Counted from the stretch's first letter, positions 1 to 7,078 are shown. The stretch is DNA of 11,184 nt from Gammaproteobacteria bacterium UBA4475 (GCA_002389265.1 DGOD01000267.1:22129-33312), one strand, 5' to 3'. Translations and numbers: made by a program. The notes: generated by a model not told the origin, from the sequence alone.

Positions 1-76
1 GCGCTCTTTACTCAGCGTTTGGCCTAATGCAAGTAGAATAAGGTAAGCTGGGGTCTTGGCTAATGGAGACAGCAAC

Positions 77-607
77 ATGATCTACAGTTTGGGCGCCAGA
101 GCCCTCGAAATTCGCGGTGATGATTTCTACATTGCTGATAACGCCAGTGTTATCGGTTCCGTTGCACTGGAGAATAATGCCAGCATCTGGTTTAACGCGG
201 TGCTCCGCGGTGACAATGACTTGATCACTATTGGTGAAAACTCGAATATCCAGGATGGCGCTGTGCTGCATACGGATCACGGGATTCCACTGACGGTGGG
301 CAAGAATGTCACGGTGGGTCACATGGTAATGCTGCACGGGTGTGAGATTGGCGAGGGTAGTCTGATTGGTATTAACTCAGTCATCCTTAACGGCGCGAAA
401 ATAGGCAAACATTGTCTGATCGGAGCAAATTCGCTGATTGCCGAAGGAAAAGAAATCCCCGATGGCTCTATGGTGATGGGTTCGCCGGGCAAAATTGTCC
501 GTCAGCTTAGCCCGGAGCAGATTCAGGGTCTGGAGCTGAGCGCGCTGCACTATGTCGAAAATTTCAAACGTTATAAGCGTGATCTGGTGCGGCATGACCC
601 TGTCTAG
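77..607 (+). CDS. yrdA: Gamma-carbonic anhydrase-like hexapeptide-repeat protein (YrdA family)
   Basis: This is a 176-residue left-handed beta-helix protein of the gamma-carbonic anhydrase/YrdA/CaiE family. Imperfect hexapeptide repeats run through most of the chain, for example around [14 protein letters not shown] and VGKNVTVGH. The family's metal-ligand histidines appear to be present: H65 or H68 in LHTDH, H82 in VGH and H87 in LHG. The short C-terminal helical tail (about 145-176) is usual for the family. I start it at the ATG at 77, with GGAGA at 64-68 as the ribosome binding site. An in-frame TTG at 56 would add seven unconserved residues and lacks a comparable site. Family members form trimers and bind zinc or iron, but many bacterial YrdA proteins have no proven carbonic anhydrase activity, so the reaction is uncertain. 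It is followed within 13 bp by the leuA promoter and is probably transcribed separately. Confidence 0.93.
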   Translation: MIYSLGARALEIRGDDFYIADNASVIGSVALENNASIWFNAVLRGDNDLITIGENSNIQDGAVLHTDHGIPLTVGKNVTVGHMVMLHGCEIGEGSLIGINSVILNGAKIGKHCLIGANSLIAEGKEIPDGSMVMGSPGKIVRQLSPEQIQGLELSALHYVENFKRYKRDLVRHDPV

Positions 608-619
608 CTTGTGTAAGGG

Positions 620-648
620 TTGGCAACTAGCGCTGATAACGCTATATT
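620..648 (+). promoter_or_regulatory. Sigma70-type promoter for the leu leader and leuA
   Basis: A -35 box TTGGCA (620-625) and a -10 box TATATT (643-648) are separated by an optimal 17 bp. Transcription would start near 655, giving a leader of about 214 nt before leuA. The spacer holds the inverted repeat TAGCG (628-632)/CGCTA (640-644). The placement is a sequence match, not a mapped start. Confidence 0.7.
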
Positions 649-659
649 AGCGCGCTAAT
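646..659. promoter_or_regulatory. 14-bp perfect palindrome over the leuA -10/start region
   Basis: ATTAGCGCGCTAAT is perfectly self-complementary. It overlaps the last three bases of the -10 box and the predicted start site, where a repressor would block RNA polymerase. The half-site core TAGCG also occurs at 628-632, with its inverse at 640-644. No known regulator is recognised from the sequence. Confidence 0.45.
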
Positions 660-691
660 GCCCCCGCATGAACCCACAGGTAGGCACGTTA

Positions 692-781
692 ATGAACGTA
701 TCTCGGCCTCAAGCAGCCTCTGGCAGCATCGATTTGTTGGGCTTGCCTGTTGCTGACCTGCTGCTAAGACTGCCGTTGTAG
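692..781 (+). CDS. Leucine-rich leader peptide upstream of leuA
   Basis: This is a 29-codon reading frame, ATG at 692 to TAG at 779-781, too short for ordinary gene calling. It has a good ribosome binding site, AGGTAGG (678-684), 7 nt before the ATG. The last 15 residues are LLGLPVADLLLRLPL, so eight of fifteen are leucine: codons at 734, 737, 743, 758, 761, 764, 770 and 776, using TTG, CTG and CTA. A leucine-rich leader directly before the gene for the committed step of leucine synthesis is the signature of ribosome-mediated attenuation, as with leuL of enteric bacteria. The peptide sequence does not resemble E. coli LeuL beyond its leucine content. Scarce charged tRNA-Leu would stall ribosomes on codons that pair with the segment at 827-851. 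An in-frame ATG at 668 would give 37 codons but has no ribosome binding site. Confidence 0.78.
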   Translation: MNVSRPQAASGSIDLLGLPVADLLLRLPL

Positions 782-851
782 GCGGCCTGTCGAAACTCCT
801 ACATCGTCCAATTTATGCCGCTCCCGAACAGGTGAGCAAGCCCGATAAATC
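731..851 (+). promoter_or_regulatory. Long-range RNA helix of the leuA attenuator-like leader
   Basis: The RNA segment 731-746 (GATTTGTTGGGCTTGC in DNA letters) pairs along all 16 positions with 836-851 (GCAAGCCCGATAAATC), with only two G-U pairs. After a 4-nt bulge (832-835), 747-751 (CTGTT) extends the helix with 827-831 (AACAG). The 5' strand contains three leucine codons of the leader peptide; the 3' strand ends 17 nt before the leuA ATG. A small hairpin, TGTAGG (777-782)/CCTACA (798-803), spans the leader stop codon inside the loop. CCTGT at 786-790 can compete for ACAGG at 828-832, giving an alternative fold. No run of T follows the helix, so it is not a classical intrinsic terminator. 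Occlusion of leuA initiation, or another mechanism, is inferred. Confidence 0.65.
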
Positions 852-868
852 TGTAAAACCTGATAAGA

Positions 869-2572
869 ATGACGATCATGACTGCTAAAAATCAATCGAT
901 AGAAGCCGCGACGCCGCGGAAAATGCCATTTCAAAAATATAAAGCCTTTCAGCCGGTGGCTTTACCTGACAGAACCTGGCCAGACCAAGTCATCAGCCAT
1001 GCGCCGCGCTGGTGCAGTGTCGACCTGCGGGATGGCAATCAAGCGCTCATTGAGCCCATGACGCCGGACGAAAAGCTCAAGATGTACCTGTTGTTGCTGG
1101 AGTTGGGCTTTAAAGAAATTGAGGTCGGATTTCCAGCGGCCTCGCAAACCGACTTTGACTTTGTACGGCTTATTATTGAGCAGGATATGATCCCCGAGGG
1201 CGTCATTATCCAGGTACTGTGTCAAGCCCGGGAAGAACTGATCATCCGCACCTGTGAGGCGGTGAAAGGGGCGCGGCAGGTGATCTTCCACTTGTATAAC
1301 TCAACCAGTACGCTGCAGCGCAAAGTCGTGTTCAATATGAGCCGCGAGCAGGTGGTGCAATTAGCGACCGATGCAACGGCCATGGTGAAAGCCCACACGG
1401 ATGTGCTGCAGGCGGAAGGTACAGACGTGATCCTGGAGTATTCACCAGAGAGCTATACGGCCACAGAAATGGATTTTGCGGTGGAAATTTGTGATGCCGT
1501 GATGACTGTCTGGCAACCCACCGTGGCCAAGAAGATGATACTGAATCTGCCGTCAACCGTAGAGATGGCTACCCCCAATATCTATGCCGATCAGTTGGAA
1601 TGGTTTATCCGCCATCTGCCCCAGCGCGACAAGGCCGTCATTAGCCTGCACACTCATAATGACCGGGGTACCGGTGTCGCTGCGTCAGAGTTAGGTTTGA
1701 TGGCTGGCGCCGACCGTATTGAAGGTACGCTGTTTGGTAATGGTGAGCGCACGGGTAACTGTGATCTGATCACCATGGCCATGAATATGTTTTCTCAAGG
1801 CGTCGATCCCGAGCTGTATCTGAGCGATATGCCAAAGATCGTTGCCGTCTCTGAGGAGTGCACAAAAATTCCGATTCATGTGCGTCAGCCTTATGCCGGT
1901 GAGTTAGTGTTTACTGCATTCTCTGGCTCTCACCAAGACGCGATCCGCAAAGGTATGGCGAGAGGCGAGTCAGCTGGCGTCTGGGAGGTGCCGTACTTAC
2001 CTATTGACCCGACAGATGTGGGGGGCTCTTATCGAGAAACGGTGCGGGTCAACAGTCAGTCTGGTAAAGGTGGGGTGGCGTTCATTCTTGAAAGTTACTT
2101 CGGGGTGTCGTTGCCCAGACCACTGTTGTTGGAGTTCAGCCCCGTTATTCAAAAGCTCTCAGAGGGCGGTGGTGAGCTCAAGCCAGACACGATTTGGGAC
2201 GCTTTCGTCAATGAATTTGTTGAGGTCGAGGGTCCCTATAGGCTCATCGATTATAAAGTGGTGGCAAATGGCGAGCGCCAGGTCTGCGAGGCGCGTATCA
2301 AGGTTGGCGAGAACGAGATCGATATTCGAGGTGAAGGTAATGGTCCGATCGATGCGTTTATCGCCGCCATGGTTGAAACGCTGAACGAACCGCTGAACGT
2401 CATCGACTATCAGGAATATGCGCTTAATGAAGGTAGTCAGGCGCAAGCTATCTGTATCATCGCGATCACCGATGAGGCTGATTCGAAATTCTATGGCGTG
2501 GGCCTCAGTCAGAACACGATCACTGCCGCCTTCGGTTCTATTATTGCGGCGATTAATCGCAAGTGGCGCTGA
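869..2572 (+). CDS. leuA: 2-isopropylmalate synthase, long type (LeuA type 2)
   Basis: The 567-residue enzyme condenses acetyl-CoA with 2-oxoisovalerate to 2-isopropylmalate, the committed step of leucine biosynthesis in the cytoplasm. The N-terminal TIM-barrel domain carries LRDGNQ (53-58), containing the metal-binding aspartate D55, the metal-ligand motif HTHND (H261, H263) and FGNGERTGN near 288-296. A linker region is followed by the C-terminal leucine-sensing domain (about 430-560), with GEGNGPIDAF typical of the family. The length and the N-terminal FQKYKAFQP region match the type 2 proteins of pseudomonads and actinobacteria rather than the E. coli type. ATG at 869 is used here; ATG at 878 (MTAKNQ) is an equal alternative, since neither has a convincing ribosome binding site. 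Expression is probably controlled by the leucine leader just upstream, as well as by leucine feedback on the protein. Confidence 0.97.
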   Translation: MTIMTAKNQSIEAATPRKMPFQKYKAFQPVALPDRTWPDQVISHAPRWCSVDLRDGNQALIEPMTPDEKLKMYLLLLELGFKEIEVGFPAASQTDFDFVRLIIEQDMIPEGVIIQVLCQAREELIIRTCEAVKGARQVIFHLYNSTSTLQRKVVFNMSREQVVQLATDATAMVKAHTDVLQAEGTDVILEYSPESYTATEMDFAVEICDAVMTVWQPTVAKKMILNLPSTVEMATPNIYADQLEWFIRHLPQRDKAVISLHTHNDRGTGVAASELGLMAGADRIEGTLFGNGERTGNCDLITMAMNMFSQGVDPELYLSDMPKIVAVSEECTKIPIHVRQPYAGELVFTAFSGSHQDAIRKGMARGESAGVWEVPYLPIDPTDVGGSYRETVRVNSQSGKGGVAFILESYFGVSLPRPLLLEFSPVIQKLSEGGGELKPDTIWDAFVNEFVEVEGPYRLIDYKVVANGERQVCEARIKVGENEIDIRGEGNGPIDAFIAAMVETLNEPLNVIDYQEYALNEGSQAQAICIIAITDEADSKFYGVGLSQNTITAAFGSIIAAINRKWR

Positions 2573-2599
2573 ACGCGCTATGGTCGAGCAGATGAAAGC

Positions 2600-3286
2600 A
2601 TGTATCAGCTCTATATAGCGAACAAAAACTATTCGTCATGGTCCCTGCGACCCTGGATCTTACTCCATGTCCTGGATCTGGTGTTTGAAGAACGGTTTGT
2701 GCCATTTCTGTTGCCTGACAATTACGACGCTTTCAGGACATTTTCCCCGAACGGCAAGGTGCCCTGTCTGGTGGACGGTGAACAAGTTGTCTGGGACTCA
2801 TTAGCGATTGTCGAATATCTGTATGAACAGGACTCAAGAGTTTGGCCCGAGGCGCTGGCGGCGCGAACCTGGGCAAGGTGCGCCGCAGCGGAGATGCACT
2901 CTGGATTTGAGGTGCTGCGGGAGGAGTGCGCTATGAACGTCGGAGTGACCGTGCGCTTGAATGGCATCAGCGCCGCGCTGCAGCGGGATATTGATCGTAT
3001 GGATGAACTCTGGACCCAAGGCCTGCAGCGTTTTGGTGGCCCGTTCCTGGCGGGGTCGAATTTCACGGCTGTCGATGCTTTCTTTGCGCCGGTGGTGTTT
3101 CGCGCGAGAACCTATGAATTGCTTTTCTCAGATGCTGCCAATGCCTACATTGCGCGCATCCTGCAATTGCCTGCCATGCTTGCTTGGGAGGCGGGCGCGC
3201 TGCTTGAGCCTTATCGTGAGGAAGCACACGAAGCGGGGTTACATGAGTTCGGCATGATTCTGCTGGACCGTCGGCAGCCGCTCTAG
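2600..3286 (+). CDS. Glutathione S-transferase family protein
   Basis: This 228-residue protein has an N-terminal thioredoxin-like GST domain (about 1-80) and an all-helical C-terminal domain (about 90-215). NYSSWSLRPW (10-19) is the segment that holds the glutathione-activating serine in this subfamily. P55 in KVPCL is the expected cis-proline, and DSLAI (66-70) is the usual glutathione gamma-glutamyl contact, with D in place of the common E. The natural substrate cannot be read from the sequence; general detoxification by glutathione conjugation is possible. It begins 27 bp after the leuA stop without a visible terminator or promoter, so read-through from leuA is likely. The ATG at 2600 has GAAAG (2593-2597) just ahead of it, a weak ribosome site placed very close. 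Confidence 0.9.
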   Translation: MYQLYIANKNYSSWSLRPWILLHVLDLVFEERFVPFLLPDNYDAFRTFSPNGKVPCLVDGEQVVWDSLAIVEYLYEQDSRVWPEALAARTWARCAAAEMHSGFEVLREECAMNVGVTVRLNGISAALQRDIDRMDELWTQGLQRFGGPFLAGSNFTAVDAFFAPVVFRARTYELLFSDAANAYIARILQLPAMLAWEAGALLEPYREEAHEAGLHEFGMILLDRRQPL

Positions 3287-3336
3287 GCTAAACGCGTCAT
3301 AGGCGTGCGGCTGAGTTGGACTAGGCTTCCTTGGTC

Positions 3337-3358
3337 GTTGGTCAGCTGTTGGTCAGCG
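3337..3358. repeat. 11-bp tandem direct repeat at the convergent junction
   Basis: GTTGGTCAGCT (3337-3347) is followed directly by GTTGGTCAGCG (3348-3358). A shorter related TTGGTC lies at 3331-3336. The repeat sits in the 76-bp spacer between the convergent GST and HlyC/CorC genes, where no stem with a T-run is visible. Confidence 0.6.
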
Positions 3359-3362
3359 CTGC

Positions 3363-4631
3363 TTAGTCGCTGGTTGGACTGGGGGCTTCGATGAGTTTGG
3401 CTGTGCGGATCATGTTGTCCTGGATCTGCACAATCTCGATTCGGTAGCCGTTGATCACCACGCAGATATTCGACTCGGGAATAGTTTCAAGGTACTCGGT
3501 GATGAGGCCATTCAGCGTCTTTGGTCCATCCTGGGGCAGATCCCAGCCGAGCTGCCGGTTGATTAAGCGTATATGCGCGCCGCCATCGATCAGATACGTG
3601 TCGTCGCCCTGCGGGTGAATATCGATATTGGTATTGGCCAGATCGGTGGTGAATTCACCAATGATCTCCTCGATAATATCTTCAATGGTCACGATGCCCT
3701 GGATGTCGCCATACTCATCCACCACCATGCCAATACGCTGCTTTTGTTGCTGGAAATTGAGCAATAAGGTTTGCAGTGAGGTGTTTTCGGGCACGAAATA
3801 GGGCTCGTCAGTGCCTTGCAGGATCAGTGCCTTGGATAGGTCATTTTCCGTGAGAAACTTCGCGGCGCTGCGCATATGCAGGACGCCAATGATGTTATCA
3901 ATATCACCTTTGTAGACAGGAATCCGCGTATGTTGTGCCGTGCGGATCTGGTCGAGTATTTCATCCAAATCATCTTCCAGATCGATGCCGAATATCTCAG
4001 TTCTGGGCACCATAATATCTTCAACAGTGACCTTCTCCAGGTCGAGCACACCAAGCATCATGTTCTGTGGGTGGGCGGCGATATGCGCGCCCTCGAATAC
4101 TACGGTGCGTAATTCTTCTCTACTGAGGTTATCCTCGACAGTGTGCTCCTGACGAAAGCCCACCAGCCGCAAGATGCCATTGGCCGTCCCATTCACCAGC
4201 CAGACCAGTGGATACAGCACCCACATCAGCACATCGAGGATGTAGGATGATGGCAGCGCGATTTTCTCGGGATAAGCAGCAGACACGGTTTTGGGTGCGA
4301 CTTCGGAAAAGATCAGAAATATCAGAGTGCAGGCGATCGGTGCAATGGCAATGCCGGCTTCACCGAAAATCTCAAGGGCCAGCAGAGTCGCGATGGAGGC
4401 GGCTGAAAAGTTGACAAAATTATTCCCGATCAGAATCACGCTCAACAACTTGTCGGGTCGTTCCAGCAGTCGAGCGGCACGGCGCGCGCCGCCGTGACCT
4501 TCATTGGCCAGGTGCTTCAGGCGATAGCGGTTCATCGCCATCATGGCGGTTTCTGAACCGGAAAAATACGCGGACAGTACGACTAGTACAAAAATGGCGC
4601 CACTTAGGACGCCGATCGACGGCTCGTCCAA
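3363..4631 (-). CDS. yfjD: HlyC/CorC (CNNM) family transporter with DUF21 and CBS domains
   Basis: This 422-residue inner-membrane protein has three parts. The DUF21/CNNM membrane domain (about 1-190) has hydrophobic segments near 5-23, 62-88, 92-115 and 128-150. It contains the conserved FSGSETA (23-29), GNN (69-71) and SEVAPK (109-114) motifs. A pair of CBS domains follows (about 205-330) with MVPR (207-210), VVDEYG (303-308) and EDIIEEIIGE (317-326). The C-terminal CorC_HlyC domain is at about 335-415. CNNM/CorC proteins bind Mg-ATP through the CBS pair and are linked to magnesium efflux and cobalt resistance; the ion transported here is inferred from the family. The start is a TTG, supported by TGAGG on the minus strand (4644-4640), 8 nt upstream. 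No in-frame ATG lies nearby before residue 30, inside the first conserved motif. It lies 78 bp downstream of the ypjD-type gene, probably in the same transcript. Confidence 0.94.
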   Translation of the reverse strand: MDEPSIGVLSGAIFVLVVLSAYFSGSETAMMAMNRYRLKHLANEGHGGARRAARLLERPDKLLSVILIGNNFVNFSAASIATLLALEIFGEAGIAIAPIACTLIFLIFSEVAPKTVSAAYPEKIALPSSYILDVLMWVLYPLVWLVNGTANGILRLVGFRQEHTVEDNLSREELRTVVFEGAHIAAHPQNMMLGVLDLEKVTVEDIMVPRTEIFGIDLEDDLDEILDQIRTAQHTRIPVYKGDIDNIIGVLHMRSAAKFLTENDLSKALILQGTDEPYFVPENTSLQTLLLNFQQQKQRIGMVVDEYGDIQGIVTIEDIIEEIIGEFTTDLANTNIDIHPQGDDTYLIDGGAHIRLINRQLGWDLPQDGPKTLNGLITEYLETIPESNICVVINGYRIEIVQIQDNMIRTAKLIEAPSPTSD

Positions 4632-4639
4632 GAATTGGA

Positions 4640-4644
4640 CCTCA
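4640..4644 (-). promoter_or_regulatory. Ribosome binding site supporting the TTG start of yfjD
   Basis: Read on the minus strand, TGAGG ends 8 nt before the TTG at 4631. The ATG that overlaps it (ATGAGG) is out of frame with the protein, so the TTG is the best start. Confidence 0.6.
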
Positions 4645-4709
4645 TATTACTCAAGACGAGTTAGTTTCAGCGACAGGGGTTAAGCCTGTCAAGGTCTGAC
4701 CGTGATTGA

Positions 4710-5510
4710 CTAACCGTTGCCCAGGATGATTTCGAGTACCAGCTTGCTGCCAAAATAACCTAGCAGCAGCAGCGCAAAGCCGCTGAGCGTCCAACGTGAG
4801 GCGGTAGCCCCGCGCCAGCCTAATTGATGACGACCCCACAAAAGCACCGCAAATACAATCCAGGCACCGAGCGTAATAGAGGTGTGATGGATCAGACCAG
4901 GATTGTAGATATCGCCGAGAAAGATAAACCCACTGATGATGGATAGCGTCAGAAAAATGAGGCCGGCCCACAGCAATTCGAATAATAGTGATTCCATGGT
5001 CTGCAGCGGTGGCAAATGCCGGACCAGGTCGAACTTTCGGTGTTTGAGTTCGTAGTCGCCAAAGGACAGCATAATCGCCTGCAGGGCGGCAATGGCCAAC
5101 AGGCCGTAAGCGATCACTGAGAGGACGATATGGGTGACAATGCCGCCGGCAAGGTGCTGGCGTAATGTATAGTCAGTCGTGGTTGCTAAGGTGGCCAGGA
5201 TAGCGATAATGGCGAGCGGAAAAATAGCGATCACCAGATTCGCAACCGGGCGGCGTAAGCTGTTGGCCATTAAGAGGCTGCTGATCGCCAGAGTGATCAG
5301 ACTGGCCATGGGTAGAATGCCGAGGTTGATCCCGTGATCAGTGACGATTTCACGAAAGGTAAACAGCCCGTGGAGCAAGATGGCCGCGATGCCGCTGACT
5401 GAGACCAGCAGATGCTTTGCAGGTATCTCGCGGCGCAGACCGGCAATCTGGATGCCCGCGCTTGCCGAATACAACAGACAGGCAAGAATTCCGAAAATAG
5501 CTGTGTTCAT
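4710..5510 (-). CDS. ypjD: YpjD-type inner-membrane protein of the CcsA/cytochrome c assembly family
   Basis: This 266-residue polytopic membrane protein has about eight hydrophobic segments: near 5-23, 34-52, 66-82, 90-110, 122-150, 176-198, 211-227 and 243-262. The segment GGIVTHIVLSVIAYGLLAI (122-140) and the later LIHHTSITLGAWIVFA (206-221) carry the conserved histidines of the CcsA/HemX-like fold. The tryptophan-rich haem-handling signature of true CcsA/CcmF is not evident. In E. coli the orthologous ypjD also sits between yfjD and ffh. Its biochemical role is not established, and its constant pairing with the CorC-family gene suggests a joint function. The ATG at 5510 is preceded by only a weak ribosome site (AGAGA). 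It is divergent from ffh across 78 bp. Confidence 0.9.
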   Translation of the reverse strand: MNTAIFGILACLLYSASAGIQIAGLRREIPAKHLLVSVSGIAAILLHGLFTFREIVTDHGINLGILPMASLITLAISSLLMANSLRRPVANLVIAIFPLAIIAILATLATTTDYTLRQHLAGGIVTHIVLSVIAYGLLAIAALQAIMLSFGDYELKHRKFDLVRHLPPLQTMESLLFELLWAGLIFLTLSIISGFIFLGDIYNPGLIHHTSITLGAWIVFAVLLWGRHQLGWRGATASRWTLSGFALLLLGYFGSKLVLEIILGNG

Positions 5511-5545
5511 TGTCGAGTCTCTGAAAATAGCAGCGTAATTTAGGT

Positions 5546-5552
5546 TATGATA
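5546..5552. promoter_or_regulatory. Candidate bidirectional -10 element between ypjD and ffh
   Basis: TATGATA reads as TATGAT on the plus strand (5546-5551) and TATCAT on the minus strand (5552-5547), each one or two changes from TATAAT. Starts would fall near 5558 for ffh and near 5540 for ypjD, giving untranslated leaders of about 30 nt on both sides. The -35 regions are poor: the best on the plus strand is CTGAAA at 5521-5526, with a long 19-bp spacer. Confidence 0.45.
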
Positions 5553-5588
5553 GCAGGTTCAATAACGAACTGATTCAGGATAAAGCAA

Positions 5589-6962
5589 GTGTTTGAATCT
5601 TTAACAGAACGACTCAGTGCCACCCTCGGTAACCTGACGGGCAAAGCCCGCCTGACCGAGGAAAATATTCAGGAAACCCTGCGGGAAGTTCGGCTGGCGT
5701 TACTCGAGGCCGATGTTGCGCTGCCTGTGGTGAAGAGCTTTATTGACCAGGTTCGCGAGCGAGCTGTGGGCCAGGATATTGCCAAGAGTCTGTCGCCAGG
5801 ACAGGCCTTCGTCAAAATTGTCAATGATGAACTCGTCCGGGTCATGGGCGCAGAAGATACGGGCCTCAATCTGAGCACCCAACCCCCCGCCGTCATATTG
5901 ATGGCGGGTTTGCAGGGCGCGGGTAAGACCACTTCTGTTGCGAAGCTGGGCTTATGGCTCAAGGCTCGCGAGAAGAAATCGGTCATGGTCGTCAGTACCG
6001 ACGTCTACCGACCTGCGGCGATCGATCAGTTGCGTACCCTGGCACTTGAAGCCAAGGTGAATTTTTTCGAGAGTAGCCCTGATCAGCAGCCACTGGATAT
6101 TGCCCGTGACGCGTTGGCGGCGGCGAAGCGGCAATTTTGCGATGTGCTAATTGTGGATACCGCCGGCCGTTTGGCGATCGATACGGCGATGATGGCTGAA
6201 ATCAAAGCGCTACATGGCGCAATCAAGCCTGTTGAAACCCTGTTTGTGGTTGATGCCATGACTGGCCAGGATGCCGCCAATACCGCGGCTGTATTCAATG
6301 ATCAGCTGGCGCTTACCGGCGTCATTCTTACCAAGACTGATGGTGATGCCAGGGGTGGCGCGGCCTTGTCAGTGCGCTCGATCACGGGCAAGCCCATTAA
6401 GTTCATGGGTGTGAGCGAAAAAATTGATGGTTTGGAAGCGTTCTATCCAGACCGTTTGGCCTCAAGAATCCTCGGCATGGGCGATGTCCTGTCGTTGATC
6501 GAAGAGGTCGAGCAGAAGATTGATAAAGACAAAGCCCAGAAGTTAGCGAGTAAGCTGAAGAAAGGCAAAAAGTTCGACCTTGAAGACTTTCGCGACCAGA
6601 TTCAGCAGATGAACAATATGGGTGGCATCTCCAGTATGCTCGACAAGCTACCAGGCATGGGCGGTATGGCCAAAGTGGCACAGGCCAAGCTGGAGGCGAA
6701 TCCTTTCGGTCCGATGGAAGCGATTATCAATTCCATGACCCCTGGCGAGCGGCGTTTTCCGGATGTCATCAATGGCTCGCGAAAAAAACGCATTGCCATG
6801 GGATCCGGCACTCAGATTCAAGACGTCAATAGATTGCTCAAGCAGCATAAGCAAATGCAAAAAACCATGAAGAAGCTGACGAAAAAAGGTGCCATGGCGA
6901 ACATGATGCGGGGTATGGGTGGTATGATGCAGGGCCCTGGTGGGGGTGCGCCGCGGATGTAG
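5589..6962 (+). CDS. ffh: Signal recognition particle GTPase (Ffh/SRP54)
   Basis: This 457-residue protein component of the bacterial signal recognition particle binds 4.5S RNA and signal sequences of nascent membrane proteins and delivers them to FtsY. The N domain (about 1-88) begins MFESLTERLS. The G domain (about 100-295) has the P-loop GLQGAGKTT (107-115), DTAGR (190-194), TKTD (248-251) and GDARGG (252-257), plus the SRP-type insert DVYRPAAIDQL. The methionine-rich M domain (about 325-457) has the RNA-binding helix-turn segment GSGTQIQDVNRLLKQ and a Met/Gly-rich tail. The start is GTG with AGGA (5577-5580) 8 nt upstream. It is followed by a 206-bp spacer and then rpsP. All GTPase motifs are intact and the length is normal for the family. 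Confidence 0.98.
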   Translation: MFESLTERLSATLGNLTGKARLTEENIQETLREVRLALLEADVALPVVKSFIDQVRERAVGQDIAKSLSPGQAFVKIVNDELVRVMGAEDTGLNLSTQPPAVILMAGLQGAGKTTSVAKLGLWLKAREKKSVMVVSTDVYRPAAIDQLRTLALEAKVNFFESSPDQQPLDIARDALAAAKRQFCDVLIVDTAGRLAIDTAMMAEIKALHGAIKPVETLFVVDAMTGQDAANTAAVFNDQLALTGVILTKTDGDARGGAALSVRSITGKPIKFMGVSEKIDGLEAFYPDRLASRILGMGDVLSLIEEVEQKIDKDKAQKLASKLKKGKKFDLEDFRDQIQQMNNMGGISSMLDKLPGMGGMAKVAQAKLEANPFGPMEAIINSMTPGERRFPDVINGSRKKRIAMGSGTQIQDVNRLLKQHKQMQKTMKKLTKKGAMANMMRGMGGMMQGPGGGAPRM

Positions 6963-7078
6963 CCCAGTTTTTGCGCTTCAGCGTGGCTGCCGTGGGTTTA
7001 CGCAAGGCCCGCATAGGTGCGTAGTATTGACCAATATTCATGGCTGAAAAGAAAATCTTCCCAGGCGCTATGCAGCTA

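Noticed and set aside
1..55. Promoter for the gamma-carbonic anhydrase gene (TAGAAT at 34-39)
   Set aside because: No -35 box is found at acceptable spacing, and the upstream region is cut by the window edge.
56..76. TTG start for the gamma-carbonic anhydrase-like protein
   Set aside because: It adds seven unconserved residues. ATG 77 has GGAGA at good spacing.
2004..2384. 126-residue plus-strand open frame within leuA
   Set aside because: It is a shifted frame inside the conserved LeuA sequence. Its composition is Ser/Arg-rich, as expected of an out-of-frame reading.
4672..4690. Stem GACAGG/CCTGTC between ypjD and yfjD as a terminator
   Set aside because: It is a perfect 6-bp stem, but no T-run follows on either strand, and the two genes look like one transcript.
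4651..4971. 106-residue minus-strand open frame over the end of ypjD
   Set aside because: It is a different frame over the well-supported ypjD coding sequence, with no recognisable domain.
6963..7039. Terminator after ffh from TTGCG (6971)/CGCAA (7001)
   Set aside because: It has a five-pair stem, a 25-nt loop and no following T-run, so it is not convincing.
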